The notes beneath the pieces are model-generated. The model saw only the letters and a list, made by a program, of their open reading frames with translations. It was not told the origin of the DNA and made no database searches. This document shows positions 13,271-20,760 of a stretch of DNA of 64,000 nucleotides, in pieces (within the stretch, counting starts at the first letter, position 1; each line of letters starts with the position of its first letter). The translations under genes and the position numbers were made by a program. This DNA comes from a virus, in IMG/VR virus record IMGVR_UViG_3300036832_001166, positions 1-64,000 of that record. The stretch is one strand, 5' to 3'.

Positions 13271-14134
13271 ATGCGTAGAGCCCTGGTGATCATTCCGGGC
13301 CTCGCGGGGGTGCTGATCGCAATCGTGGTCGCTACGGCGACGGCTGGGCAGACCGGAGGGCAGCTTCCGGGGTGCGTGCCGTCGCACCAGACACCGCAGA
13401 AGTGCATGTGCCGCGACAGGCATTCCGCGTGGTCGCACGGCGACCGTCGCCGTGACGAGTGCCCGCCGAAAGAGGAGAAGTGCGACGACCATCAGATGAA
13501 GCAGCCGTGCTGCGATTCAGACAACGACTGGGATGACGTCGGCTGCCCGACTACCAGCACGAGCAGTAGCACGAGCAGTAGCACGAGCAGTTCGACAACG
13601 AGCAGTTCGACAACGACCAGCTCGACAACGAGCAGCGAGACGACGACCGGCAGTGAGACCGGCACGACAACGGTGACGGTGACGGAGACCGGTCCTCCAG
13701 GGCCTCCCGGCCCTCCCGGCCCCCCCGGGCCCGCGGGCGCCAACGGGACCAACGGCGCCAACGGCGCCAACGGCGCGAATGGTGCGAATGGTGCGAACGG
13801 CAAGAACGGCAAGAACGCGCCCAGGTGCGTGAACAGGGTGAGGTTCGCTAGGACCGCGCCGCTGCCCCGGCGTTTCATCGGCGTCAAGCTGATCGACGTC
13901 AACATCGCCGGTCGCCACCAGACCGAGCCGCTGCTGCGCGGCCGCAAAGTGCGCGTCGTCCTGCGCGGCCTGGCGTGCGGCACGTACCCCATCGTGTTCA
14001 GCAACGCGCGCAACTCGCGCAAGCCGATCCCGGTCCTCCGGATCTGGCAGCTTGTCGGTGGCAGGCGTCTGATTCGCGCGGGATTCCCGCTGGTGGCTCC
14101 GCCGATTGGGCTGAGCTTTCGCCAAGGGCTGTAA
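13271..14134 (+). CDS. Secreted collagen-like protein
   Basis: A 287-residue protein with a signal-type N-terminus (ALVIIPGLAGVLIAIVVATA), a Cys/His/Asp-rich region (about 34-93), a Ser/Thr linker, five Gly-Pro-Pro type triplets then Gly-Ala-Asn triplets, and a beta-rich C-terminal domain (VKLIDVNIAG, VRVVLRGLACGTYPIV). Collagen triplets suggest a trimeric stalk. The style resembles secreted proteins of Thermoleophilia. It could decorate the infected cell surface; no lipid or sortase signal is seen. GAGGGGTGAAGG precedes the ATG. Confidence 0.72.
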   Translation: MRRALVIIPGLAGVLIAIVVATATAGQTGGQLPGCVPSHQTPQKCMCRDRHSAWSHGDRRRDECPPKEEKCDDHQMKQPCCDSDNDWDDVGCPTTSTSSSTSSSTSSSTTSSSTTTSSTTSSETTTGSETGTTTVTVTETGPPGPPGPPGPPGPAGANGTNGANGANGANGANGANGKNGKNAPRCVNRVRFARTAPLPRRFIGVKLIDVNIAGRHQTEPLLRGRKVRVVLRGLACGTYPIVFSNARNSRKPIPVLRIWQLVGGRRLIRAGFPLVAPPIGLSFRQGL

Positions 14135-14141
14135 GACCTGC

Positions 14142-14180
14142 CTGGCAGCCACCGCCTTTCCGTCGGGCGGTGGCTGCCAG
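14142..14180. terminator. Bidirectional terminator, 15-bp perfect stem
   Basis: CTGGCAGCCACCGCC and GGCGGTGGCTGCCAG pair perfectly around a 9-nt loop. It separates the plus-strand collagen-like gene from the minus-strand RlpA-like gene and can serve both. Confidence 0.75.
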
Positions 14181-14186
14181 TAGGGC

Positions 14187-14708
14187 CTAGTAGACGTGGT
14201 AGCCGACGCTGCCGACACCGCCGAAGCCGAGCGCTCCGGCGGTGCTCTGGCTCAGGTCGATGTTGCGGTCACCCGCGTAGGGCCCGTGATCGTCAACGAC
14301 GGCCGTGACCTGGCGGCCGCCGTAGAACAGCAGGATCCGGGTCCCGAACGCGTAGCAGGGCCCGGCGGAGCCGCACATCGCCACCCCGTAGGTGGCGTGC
14401 CATCCCGACGCGGTCTGGCCGGAGTCGTCATACCAGCTCGCCAGCCAGAGGCCGTCGGGCTGCGGATGGCGACGTAACCGCCACGCCGCGACCGCCCGTG
14501 CCCGGTAGGCCCGTATGCGGGCCCTGGAGACCGCCGGACGGGCGCAGCGCATGAAGTGCCGCAGGTGAGCCCGGTCGGCCCGTGTGACGTCCCTGGTGCC
14601 GCTGTACGCGACGCTGATGGCCCGCTTGATCATCGGCCCGGAGAACGTCTTGGGGCAGGCGGGTTGGGGCGTGACGGCCGTGATGGCCGCCACTAGTAGA
14701 GCGGTCAC
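14187..14708 (-). CDS. Secreted RlpA-like double-psi beta-barrel protein
   Basis: A 173-residue protein. After a hydrophobic N-terminus and a basic helical region, residues about 85-173 match the RlpA-like barrel: LWLASWYDDSGQTASGWHAT, VAMCGSAG, FGTRILLFYGG, VTAVVDDHGPYAGDRNIDLS and the closing GVGSVGYHVY. The conserved Asp of DHGPY is present. RlpA-like domains bind or cleave peptidoglycan. It follows the lysozyme-like gene on the same strand by 3 nt, so the two form a cell-wall pair. Confidence 0.78.
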   Translation of the reverse strand: MTALLVAAITAVTPQPACPKTFSGPMIKRAISVAYSGTRDVTRADRAHLRHFMRCARPAVSRARIRAYRARAVAAWRLRRHPQPDGLWLASWYDDSGQTASGWHATYGVAMCGSAGPCYAFGTRILLFYGGRQVTAVVDDHGPYAGDRNIDLSQSTAGALGFGGVGSVGYHVY

Positions 14709-14711
14709 CGC

Positions 14712-15284
14712 TCAGCCCGCGCAGGTCCAGTTAGACGCTCCTGCGCCACCGGCCCATAGCCGTGAGGCGGCCGCGTCCTGATCGGCTTTGCTGCCGCCGC
14801 CTCCGTTCATGAGCTGGTAGTAGCCGTTCGCTCCCGAACCGGTCGTGTTGGGTACGTCGCGGCCACCGGACTCGCATTGGACAATCCCGTACGGGATCGC
14901 CCAGCACTGGCCTCCACCGGCGTATGGCGTGGTCCCTCCACAGCCGCCGCCCGAGTAGCTCGTCGAGCTGCTGGTGACGACAGCAACGTTCGACGAGGGC
15001 GGCGGCCCCGATGCTCGGACCACCCGAACCACCCGGGGCGGTGGGGCGAACATGCGGTGCAGGACACCGATCGACGCCCGGATCCGAGCGTCAGTTCTCT
15101 GACCGGCGCAGGTGGAGTTTGGGCCGATCAGCTTGCACCCGGCGGAGCGCTGGCCGAACTTGTCGACGGCGTGGGCGTACGCCCGGCCGTAGGAGACGGC
15201 CTCCGCGTGGGTGAGCGCCTGGGCGCTGCCTGCGGGTACAGCAACGGCGAGCACGAAGCTCGCCGTGAGGGTCAATCGCTTCAA
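14712..15284 (-). CDS. Secreted lysozyme-fold (transglycosylase/Rpf-like) protein
   Basis: A 190-residue protein. The TTG start at 15284 is chosen because AGGAG lies 6 nt upstream and the next residues (KRLTLTASFVLAVAVPAGSA) form a clean signal peptide. The C-terminal 65 residues, YGIVQCESGGRDVPNTTGSG, NGYYQLMN and DAAASRLWAGGAGASNWTC, match actinobacterial lysozyme-fold domains with Glu in CESGG as catalytic acid. A Ser-rich linker joins the parts. It probably cleaves or remodels host wall with the RlpA-like partner. Confidence 0.75.
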   Translation of the reverse strand: MKRLTLTASFVLAVAVPAGSAQALTHAEAVSYGRAYAHAVDKFGQRSAGCKLIGPNSTCAGQRTDARIRASIGVLHRMFAPPPRVVRVVRASGPPPSSNVAVVTSSSTSYSGGGCGGTTPYAGGGQCWAIPYGIVQCESGGRDVPNTTGSGANGYYQLMNGGGGSKADQDAAASRLWAGGAGASNWTCAG

Positions 15285-15464
15285 GGTGACTCCTGACGGT
15301 CGTGTTGTCACTGATCAGCTCGTGCGCTCGCACTGGCCTACTCGCGTACTTGGGCCGCGCACGGCAGTTGGTCGTGAAGTGCTCTCCTTTCCTGTTTGAC
15401 GGGGCGGTCTCGGGTAAGCCCGCCTCTTGGCACAACAGCGCCGGGACTGTATCAGGATGTGCGC

Positions 15465-15470
15465 TACTAT
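15465..15470 (+). promoter_or_regulatory. -10 box with degenerate operator
   Basis: TACTAT is preceded by GTGCGC, close to the extended -10 of the shared operator-promoters. The leader then carries CCGACCGATCGAGGAGG before the ATG at 15506. The 15285-15505 gap separates divergent genes and holds this promoter; I see no gene in it. Confidence 0.5.
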
Positions 15471-15505
15471 CCCGCAAACCGATTCCGACCGATCGAGGAG
15501 GGCAG

Positions 15506-15700
15506 ATGGGCGTCTTGGAGCACGAGAAGCCGTCGTTCGTGGCGCGCGAAGCTGCGCTGGAGGGCGCGACAACGGACAACGCTGCGGTGATCGCGGCGCT
15601 GGTCTACGTCGGCGATGCGGTCACCGGCGTCGCGCACATGCTCGACCAGCTCGACACGACACTCAACAACCGGCTGGTCGACATCGAAGGGGCGATGTGA
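15506..15700 (+). CDS. Small hypothetical protein
   Basis: A 64-residue helical protein, MGVLEHEKPSFVAREAALEG onward, with a GAGGAGG ribosome site. It opens a rightward coupled operon. No family recognised. Confidence 0.58.
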   Translation: MGVLEHEKPSFVAREAALEGATTDNAAVIAALVYVGDAVTGVAHMLDQLDTTLNNRLVDIEGAM

Positions 15701-15957
15701 GCGTCGAGCCGCCGCGCGAGGTGCTGTGGATCGGTGAGCTGCTCGACGAGGACGGCCATGTCACCGCTCGCGCGCTGGTCTCCGAGGATTGGGTGCGGAC
15801 GGCCAGGGAGGCGGGCTGGCGGGTGTCGCGCTACACGCTGGCGGACCCGAGCATCTCCGAGGCGATCGACATCGGCGTGCGGCTGGCGAACGCGCAGCGG
15901 CCGGTGGATGCGCCGCGCGGCTTTCAGCGCAGGCGCCGACGCTGGCGGGCGGCATGA
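15697..15957 (+). CDS. Small hypothetical protein with Arg-rich end
   Basis: An 86-residue protein, with a central WVRTAREAGWRVSRYTLAD and a basic end, FQRRRRRWRAA. GTG overlaps the previous stop and its stop overlaps the next ATG. Nucleic-acid contact through the basic tail is possible. Confidence 0.55.
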   Translation: MSVEPPREVLWIGELLDEDGHVTARALVSEDWVRTAREAGWRVSRYTLADPSISEAIDIGVRLANAQRPVDAPRGFQRRRRRWRAA

Positions 15958-16211
15958 CGCACCCGTCCGTCTGGCAGTTCTCCTGCCCGACCTGCGGAGC
16001 CCGCGAGGGCTCGTACTGCAAGGACTCCGACGGGGAGTGGACGCACAAGCGGCGTCAGAACCGGATGGGCCGCCTCAGCGGACCGCGATCCACCGAGTGG
16101 CTGTGCGGCAACGAATCGAACTGCGGCTGGCCAGATTGCGGCTGTCCGCGCTCGACGTCGGTACCGACCGTGTCCGGCGGCGCGTTTGAGATGAACCGAC
16201 GGCGGCACTGA
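15954..16211 (+). CDS. Phage zinc-finger protein
   Basis: An 85-residue protein. The N-terminus CPTCGAREGSYCKDSDG then HKRRQNR matches the small zinc-finger type widespread in actinophages, with four metal ligands (Cys-x2-Cys ... Cys ... His). A second Cys cluster follows (LCGNESNCGWPDCGCP). Coupled to both neighbours by overlapping codons. Confidence 0.65.
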   Translation: MTHPSVWQFSCPTCGAREGSYCKDSDGEWTHKRRQNRMGRLSGPRSTEWLCGNESNCGWPDCGCPRSTSVPTVSGGAFEMNRRRH

Positions 16212-16432
16212 TGGCGCTCTACGACGCTGAGCTGAACGCTCGCCGGGCGTCCGCGCCGGAGCCGATCGACAACGCGAGCCTTCCTGCCGGGTCGCCGATG
16301 TACTACTACTGCAAGTCGTGTGGCCACCAGACGGCGGTACTGCCCGAGAACTGGTATCTCACGCCGCCGCCGAAGTTCTGCGACTGGTGCGTCGAGCATG
16401 GCTATGGCTTCTCGAAGGAACCGTCGTCGTGA
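16211..16432 (+). CDS. Zinc-ribbon mini-protein
   Basis: A 73-residue protein with YYYCKSCGHQ and FCDWCVEHG, two C-x2-C knuckles 20 residues apart, typical of a zinc ribbon. The ATG overlaps the upstream stop. Confidence 0.6.
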   Translation: MALYDAELNARRASAPEPIDNASLPAGSPMYYYCKSCGHQTAVLPENWYLTPPPKFCDWCVEHGYGFSKEPSS

Positions 16433-16671
16433 CCGACGAGACGCGCGCGCAGGAGCGGCTGCAGCTCAGCCGCGAGAACGACGACGTGATGGAGATCCCG
16501 AACGTCGGCCCGGTCAACGTGCTGCGCGCTTCGATCGGCGGGACCGAGGAGATCGGCTACTACCTCAAGTTCCGCGGCGACCCCGCCGACGTTGTGAAGA
16601 TGCTGGAGCTGGCGACCGAGGCCGCGAAGGAGCGGCTTCCGCTCGGCCGCTACGACGACCGGCGGACGTGA
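16429..16671 (+). CDS. Small hypothetical protein
   Basis: An 80-residue protein whose segments VLRASIGGTEEIGYYLKFRG and DVVKMLELATEAAKERL look like a beta hairpin and a helix. GTG overlaps the previous stop. It ends 5 nt from the convergent BldC-like gene. Confidence 0.58.
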   Translation: MTDETRAQERLQLSRENDDVMEIPNVGPVNVLRASIGGTEEIGYYLKFRGDPADVVKMLELATEAAKERLPLGRYDDRRT

Positions 16672-16676
16672 TGTGC

Positions 16677-16880
16677 TCAGCGCTGCATGGAGCGGACGAA
16701 CTTGTCGATCTGCTCCTGGCTGAAGCGCCGCTGCCCCCCTGGCGTGCGGTAGTAGGGCAGGGAGCCTATATCCGCCCAGCGCCGGATCGTTCCCAGCGAG
16801 ACGCCCAGCTCCTGGGCTACCTGTGATGTCGACAGGTCCAGTAACGGCTTCCGCGGCGGCTTCCTTGGTTTTGCCCCCAT
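16677..16880 (-). CDS. BldC/excisionase-like MerR-type DNA-binding protein
   Basis: A 67-residue protein. LSTSQVAQELGVSLGTIRRW followed by GSLPYYRTPGGQRRFSQEQI is the classic MerR-like helix-turn-helix and wing of BldC and phage excisionases. It is read against a long rightward block, as expected of a regulator or Xis. The ATG at 16880 has GGGAG close by. Start codons of this gene and the next plus-strand gene are only 29 nt apart, so their promoters overlap. No integrase is in the window. Confidence 0.82.
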   Translation of the reverse strand: MGAKPRKPPRKPLLDLSTSQVAQELGVSLGTIRRWADIGSLPYYRTPGGQRRFSQEQIDKFVRSMQR

Positions 16881-16909
16881 CACTCCCGTTTCGGCTTGAT
16901 TGCGAAGCC

Positions 16910-17044
16910 ATGATGAGACAAGCACAGCAATTGCGCAAACCGCTCTGGCGTTACTGGCGCTGCCCGCGCTGCGGGGAGGCCAACGGCAGCCGCCGGAGCT
17001 GCTACGCCTGCGGCTGGCCCTACGACAGGCGTCCCGGTGACTGA
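16910..17044 (+). CDS. Double-knuckle zinc mini-protein
   Basis: A 44-residue protein with CPRCGEANGSRRSCYACGWP, a compact four-cysteine zinc ribbon like that of RanBP2-type or ribbon-helix proteins. Divergent to the BldC-like gene. The ATG at 16910 is directly followed by a second ATG. Confidence 0.55.
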   Translation: MMRQAQQLRKPLWRYWRCPRCGEANGSRRSCYACGWPYDRRPGD

Positions 17045-17282
17045 GCACTACAAGCTCGTCACGACACTCGTCCGTACCAGCGACGAGCACATCGCGCCGG
17101 TCACGGTCGGCTACTACGTGCAGCGCCTCGACGAGCCCGAGCCGCGCAGCGACTTCTACCAGTGGCACGTCTTCCGGGAGACCTTGCACGCCGAGGAGGA
17201 CAACGCTGCCCACCAGTTCACCATCGAGACGAATGTGTCCCGCGTCAAGCTGACGCCGGACCGGCCTAGAGATCCGCCGTGA
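17037..17282 (+). CDS. Small hypothetical protein
   Basis: An 81-residue beta-rich protein, YKLVTTLVRTSDEHIAP onward. GTG overlaps the upstream gene. No family recognised. A 135-nt stretch follows it before the secreted protein at 17418, and it holds repeated ACAAGGAAG motifs. Confidence 0.55.
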   Translation: MTEHYKLVTTLVRTSDEHIAPVTVGYYVQRLDEPEPRSDFYQWHVFRETLHAEEDNAAHQFTIETNVSRVKLTPDRPRDPP

Positions 17283-17417
17283 GACGGCTCCGGGGGCTGC
17301 ATGAAGAACTTCCCGCACAGCGGGGACGGGGACAAGGAAGATCCCAAAATCGGTCCGTGCTCAACGGATGGGGCAAGGCACGCGGGCTGGAACAAGGAAG
17401 GGAAGGGGTGTCTTGCT

Positions 17418-18113
17418 ATGCGCAAGGTCATCGCAGTGGGGGCGAGCTTTGGAGCTTGTCTCGTAGTTGCTTCATCGGCGTTCGCAGCGCCACCCGGGCC
17501 ACCGCCCGGTCTCAACAGCGGACCTCCGGCTCCGATCGTCGCGCCGTTCGCGCCCGGCAACGGGGCCGACGGCGTCTCGGCGTCAGCGCCGATGACGTTG
17601 CAGTGCGGCCACAGCCCGGCGATGGACGCCGCTGTCGCCGTCAACCCGCCAGCCAACGCGGCGGCACTGCAGGCGCTGTGCCGTCAAACGCACGCACCGG
17701 GACCACCAGCAATGACTACCGCGTTGCGGAGTCGTAGGCACCGCACAGACGGGCGCTTTCACAAGTACACGCCCAGCCTGTGCGGTAACGCCGGATGCGC
17801 TTACATCTGGCTCTACAACCTGCACAACAGCTACGCAGAAGCAGAGTACGAGGCGGCTCCCAGCAGGGGATCGGTGCAGAGCGGGACGGCGTACTTCACC
17901 CGCTACACGCAGTCCAACAACAGCTATGCCGCGTGGAGCGACAGCATGGCGAGCAACTGCGGCGTGTCGTGGTGCGGCTACCGCTACCTCTATCCCATCG
18001 CCAACACGTCGAACTCCTGGGTCCACGTCAACGGCTCGGGCACGGCGGTCCTCACTGTCGGGTTCGCCAGTTGGGGGCCGGTGGATACCTGGAACTACAT
18101 CACGCACGGCTAG
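17418..18113 (+). CDS. Secreted protein with Cys pairs
   Basis: A 231-residue protein with a signal peptide (RKVIAVGASFGACLVVASSA, likely cut after AFA), a Pro-rich region, then a Tyr/Ser/Asn-rich beta domain with paired Cys (LCGNAGCAYIWLYN, SNCGVSWCGYRY) ending TWNYITHG. It resembles small secreted actinobacterial proteins of unknown function. ATG 17418 is chosen for the signal peptide and the AAGGGAAGGGG upstream; an earlier in-frame ATG at 17301 gives a poor N-terminus. Confidence 0.62.
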   Translation: MRKVIAVGASFGACLVVASSAFAAPPGPPPGLNSGPPAPIVAPFAPGNGADGVSASAPMTLQCGHSPAMDAAVAVNPPANAAALQALCRQTHAPGPPAMTTALRSRRHRTDGRFHKYTPSLCGNAGCAYIWLYNLHNSYAEAEYEAAPSRGSVQSGTAYFTRYTQSNNSYAAWSDSMASNCGVSWCGYRYLYPIANTSNSWVHVNGSGTAVLTVGFASWGPVDTWNYITHG

Positions 18114-18117
18114 CGCA

Positions 18118-18237
18118 ATGCAGTCCCAGCCGCCCGATCAGCGACGCCCGCCCAACACGGAGGGTGAGCGCTGGTATCGCAAGGTGATCAGGTTCCTCGC
18201 CTACGTGGCGGGCCTGATCGGGGGCGCGGGCGGATGA
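18118..18237 (+). CDS. Mini-membrane protein
   Basis: A 39-residue protein: a charged N-terminus (RRPPNTEGERWYRK) then one hydrophobic helix, VIRFLAYVAGLIGGAGG. Its stop overlaps the ATG of a second mini-membrane gene. Confidence 0.5.
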   Translation: MQSQPPDQRRPPNTEGERWYRKVIRFLAYVAGLIGGAGG

Positions 18238-18353
18238 GCAGCAGCTCACGCAGCCTGGCCGCGTGGCGAGTCAAGATCGTGATAGGGGTCATCATCGCCT
18301 TCATCGTGATCTTCGCCTTGCTGTATCTCCTCGGAGGCAGCAGTAGCGGCTGA
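18234..18353 (+). CDS. Mini-membrane protein
   Basis: A 39-residue protein: Ser-rich start, basic WRVKIV, then one strong hydrophobic helix (IGVIIAFIVIFALLYLL) and GGSSSG. Coupled to 18118 through ATGA. The pair probably forms a membrane unit; function unknown. Confidence 0.55.
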   Translation: MSSSSRSLAAWRVKIVIGVIIAFIVIFALLYLLGGSSSG

Positions 18354-18364
18354 GAGGAAGCTGG

Positions 18365-18391
18365 GGCGGGTCCGCATGACGCGGGCCCGCC
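18365..18391 (+). terminator. Terminator-type hairpin
   Basis: GGCGGGTCCGC and GCGGGCCCGCC form an 11-bp stem with one G-U pair and a 5-nt loop, between the mini-membrane pair and the gene at 18413. Confidence 0.5.
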
Positions 18392-18412
18392 TCAACCCGC
18401 GAAAGGAAGCAT

Positions 18413-18757
18413 ATGGCCGACCTGTCCAGGAGACGTAACCCCTGCCCGTCATGTCCGTGGCGGGTCGATCAGCACGCCGACACGATCCCCGGCTTCGGGC
18501 TGGAGCTGGCGGAGAAGCTGACCGCGACGCTGTCTGATCAGCTCGGCGCGCCGATGATGGCCTGCCACGGCTCCAAGACCGACCGCGAGGTGATCTGCGT
18601 CGGCTGGCTGTGGCGCTACGGATGGGATTCGATCGGCGTCCGGCTGAAGCTCCTGCGCGGCGACCTGCAGCCCGAGGATCTGGAGCCCGATCCCGGCATC
18701 GAGCTGCACGCTGACTTCGACGAGTTCATCGCGAAGCTCCGCGCGGACTTTGAGTGA
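18413..18757 (+). CDS. DUF6283-type protein
   Basis: A 114-residue protein with PCPSCPWRVDQHADTIPGFG at the start, MACHGSKTDREVICVGWLW in the middle and a helical end. The order CPSCPW ... MACH ... C.GW is typical of the DUF6283 phage/actinobacterial family, whose Cys/His set probably binds metal. GAAAGGAAG precedes the ATG. Confidence 0.72.
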   Translation: MADLSRRRNPCPSCPWRVDQHADTIPGFGLELAEKLTATLSDQLGAPMMACHGSKTDREVICVGWLWRYGWDSIGVRLKLLRGDLQPEDLEPDPGIELHADFDEFIAKLRADFE

Positions 18758-18779
18758 CCGCCGTCTAGGCTCGCCCGTC

Positions 18780-19022
18780 GTGACCGACGACATCAAGCGC
18801 TACGAGCAGGCGATGCTGTGGCGTTCACAGGCGCTGCCGTTCATGCGCCTGAGCCTGGAGCAGCTCTACCGGGCGCGGGACGCGTGCCCGATGACGGGGC
18901 CGACGATGGAGCGCCGGAAGATCGAGCAGGCGATCAAGCTTGCGCGCGCCGCGTTGAAGGAGTGCGAGAACAATCTGGTGGTCGCCCGCCGAATGGTTGA
19001 CCGGCAGACGAAGGGCGCATGA
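18780..19022 (+). CDS. Helical hypothetical protein
   Basis: An 80-residue, mostly helical protein (KIEQAIKLARAALKECENNL). GTG 18780 is chosen because TAGGCT at 18766-18771 ends 8 nt upstream, giving a leaderless message. A TTG at 18750 is an alternative. Confidence 0.55.
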   Translation: MTDDIKRYEQAMLWRSQALPFMRLSLEQLYRARDACPMTGPTMERRKIEQAIKLARAALKECENNLVVARRMVDRQTKGA

Positions 19023-19035
19023 CGTGTGCTAGGGT
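19014..19035 (+). promoter_or_regulatory. Operator-promoter, leaderless variant
   Basis: GGCGCATGACGTGTGCT matches the shared 17-bp palindrome with two changes in the left arm, then runs into TAGGGT. That box ends 8 nt before the ATG at 19044, so here the operator drives a leaderless gene. Confidence 0.55.
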
Positions 19036-19043
19036 GAGGGGCG

Positions 19044-19481
19044 ATGGACGACCGAGGAGAAGCGTACGAGGTCACCGACCGCGGCTTCCGGCACTACAAG
19101 CCGATCGAGACCGGCTACGGCCACCAGGTGTCCGTCTACGAGTCATCCTCGGCGGCCGAGCCAGCGATCTGGCTCAACATCGGGCCGGGACAGACGGCGG
19201 GCGGGACCGCGCACATGAACTTTGACCAGGCGCGGCGGCTGATCGCCACGCTCACAGCCGCCATCGAAGGGCACTACCAGACGCGGGGCGAGCCTGCGAC
19301 CGACGATGACAAGTCCTGGGTGATCGAGTTCGATGAGCACTTCAACGTGATGCGCGTCTACCGCGCCGCGTGTGGCGTGGCCGACTCGATGGGCCCGGAG
19401 CTGACATCGCCCGCGGAGGTCGGCGCGCTGATCGACGACCTGCGCGAGAACGCCGTCCGCTACTTCGGAGCGGCTCGATGA
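19044..19481 (+). CDS. Hypothetical protein under operator-promoter
   Basis: A 145-residue acidic alpha/beta protein with AIWLNIGPGQTAGGTAHMNF and DQARRLIATLTAAIEGHY. No ribosome site; the promoter at 19014 makes it leaderless. Its stop overlaps the next ATG. Confidence 0.6.
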   Translation: MDDRGEAYEVTDRGFRHYKPIETGYGHQVSVYESSSAAEPAIWLNIGPGQTAGGTAHMNFDQARRLIATLTAAIEGHYQTRGEPATDDDKSWVIEFDEHFNVMRVYRAACGVADSMGPELTSPAEVGALIDDLRENAVRYFGAAR

Positions 19482-19723
19482 GCGAGATGCAGATCACCCT
19501 GCCCGACGGGACGACGCTCACCTTCAGCCTCGCGATGACGCTCGGGCGCCTGCGTACCGAGCATGGCGTCGACAAGACGCATTGGCACCTCAACGATTGC
19601 GGTTGCTGCGTGACGCTGCACGCGCCGGTCGGCAGCTACCTGATCGGCTCAGACGGCGAGGCGGACTTCTTCCCCGGCCAGCACTGTGGCTGCGGCGCCG
19701 ACGTGACCGGCCAGACCCGATGA
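19478..19723 (+). CDS. Small Cys-rich protein
   Basis: An 81-residue protein with NDCGCCVTLHAP and HCGCGADV, so six Cys in two clusters, plausibly a zinc site. Coupled by ATGA on both sides. Confidence 0.58.
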   Translation: MSEMQITLPDGTTLTFSLAMTLGRLRTEHGVDKTHWHLNDCGCCVTLHAPVGSYLIGSDGEADFFPGQHCGCGADVTGQTR

Positions 19724-19950
19724 GTCAGCGCACCTTCCAGTTGCTGTGGTGCGAGCGGTGCGGCCACGCCGACGACGAGCTGCGCCCGGCGCGGCTTCCC
19801 GACTTCGCGCTCGCGTCCGGGCCGCTGGTCTGCACGAGCTGTAACGAGCCGCTGACCCTCCTCGACTGCCAAGTGGCGACCGGAGGTTTGCGCGACCGCA
19901 GCAGCGGGCGCTGGACCTGGAGTCCTCAGGACTTGGCGACGGTCCGATGA
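19720..19950 (+). CDS. Zinc-ribbon protein
   Basis: A 76-residue protein with LLWCERCGHADDE and LVCTSCNEPLTL, two C-x2-C knuckles forming a probable zinc ribbon. Coupled to neighbours by overlapping start/stop. Confidence 0.6.
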   Translation: MSQRTFQLLWCERCGHADDELRPARLPDFALASGPLVCTSCNEPLTLLDCQVATGGLRDRSSGRWTWSPQDLATVR

Positions 19951-20144
19951 TCATCAAGATTGAGACCTGGATCTACGCCGACGTCAAGGACACCGACCAG
20001 GCCGAGGAGGCCTGCCACGCGCTCATGCACCTGGACGGCCAGATCAACCGCGGCTTCCCGCACGGCGAGATCATCGACACCGACGTCGACCACTACGAGG
20101 TCGTCTCCGCCGACGAGATCGCCGAGCGGGGCCTGGAGGAGTAG
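19947..20144 (+). CDS. Small hypothetical protein
   Basis: A 65-residue ferredoxin-like alpha/beta pattern (MIIKIETWIYADVKD, AEEACHALMHLDG, TDVDHYEVVSADEI). No Cys cluster. Coupled upstream by ATGA; its TAG shares a base with the next GTG. Confidence 0.58.
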   Translation: MIIKIETWIYADVKDTDQAEEACHALMHLDGQINRGFPHGEIIDTDVDHYEVVSADEIAERGLEE

Positions 20145-20248
20145 TGGGTCAGATCCTGGTCGGCGTGATCGCTGGCCTGACGGTCCTGGTCGCGGTCGGC
20201 TTCGGCGTCGCCGCCTGGCAGGTGTGGAAGGACAAGGACGGGCTGTGA
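20144..20248 (+). CDS. Single-helix mini-membrane protein
   Basis: A 34-residue protein with one hydrophobic helix (ILVGVIAGLTVLVAVGFGVA) and a charged tail, WKDKDGL. GTG overlaps the upstream TAG; its own TGA overlaps the GTG of the methyltransferase. Confidence 0.55.
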   Translation: MGQILVGVIAGLTVLVAVGFGVAAWQVWKDKDGL

Positions 20249-20760
20249 CCGCCGCCGTCGCGCTGATCAACCCGAAGTTCCCGCGCAACGTCGGCAACGC
20301 GCTCCGCGCCTGCTCGAACTTCGGAGCGCGCTACTGCGCGTGGACGCCGGACCGCGTCGAGGCGCCGGAGGACTGGCCGTCCGGCGAGCGTCTGCCGCGC
20401 GAGGAGCGCATGCGCCTGTACGAGGACGTCACCGTGATCACGCACAGCCGGACGATCATCGTCACCCGGTTCGCCGCGATGGGGTTCACGCCGGTCGCGA
20501 TCGAGGTTCGCGACAGCGCTGAGCGCCTGCCCGAGTTCATCCATCCCGACAGGGCAATCTACGTGTTCGGCCCGGAGGACGCCTCGCTGGACCGCGGGAT
20601 CCTGTCGGCGTGCCACCGGTTCGTCGTTATCCCGGCATCCAACTGCCTAAACCTAGCGGCGGCCGTGAACGTCGTGCTCTATGACCGCGCCGCGAAGGAC
20701 GCTCGCCGGGCGGCGCGGATGCCGCGCGCCACGACCGCCTACATGCGGGCCGAGGGTTGA
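20245..20760 (+). CDS. SPOUT (TrmH/SpoU-type) RNA methyltransferase
   Basis: A 171-residue protein. Motif 1 is NPKFPRNVGNALRACSNFGA with the Arg of the NxGN-RA pattern; motif 2 is AIYVFGPEDASLDRGILS; motif 3 is FVVIPASNCLNLAAAVNVVL, forming the trefoil-knot AdoMet site. SpoU/TrmH enzymes add 2'-O-methyl groups to tRNA or rRNA. No extra N-terminal RNA-binding domain is present. A phage copy could modify its own tRNA-like RNAs or counter host tRNA damage; that target is inference. Confidence 0.85.
   Translation: MTAAVALINPKFPRNVGNALRACSNFGARYCAWTPDRVEAPEDWPSGERLPREERMRLYEDVTVITHSRTIIVTRFAAMGFTPVAIEVRDSAERLPEFIHPDRAIYVFGPEDASLDRGILSACHRFVVIPASNCLNLAAAVNVVLYDRAAKDARRAARMPRATTAYMRAEG

Noticed and set aside
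13560-13640. Short tandem repeats that might be a CRISPR array
   Set aside because: They are AGCAGTAGCACG-type codon repeats for a Ser/Thr linker in the collagen-like protein, without spacers.
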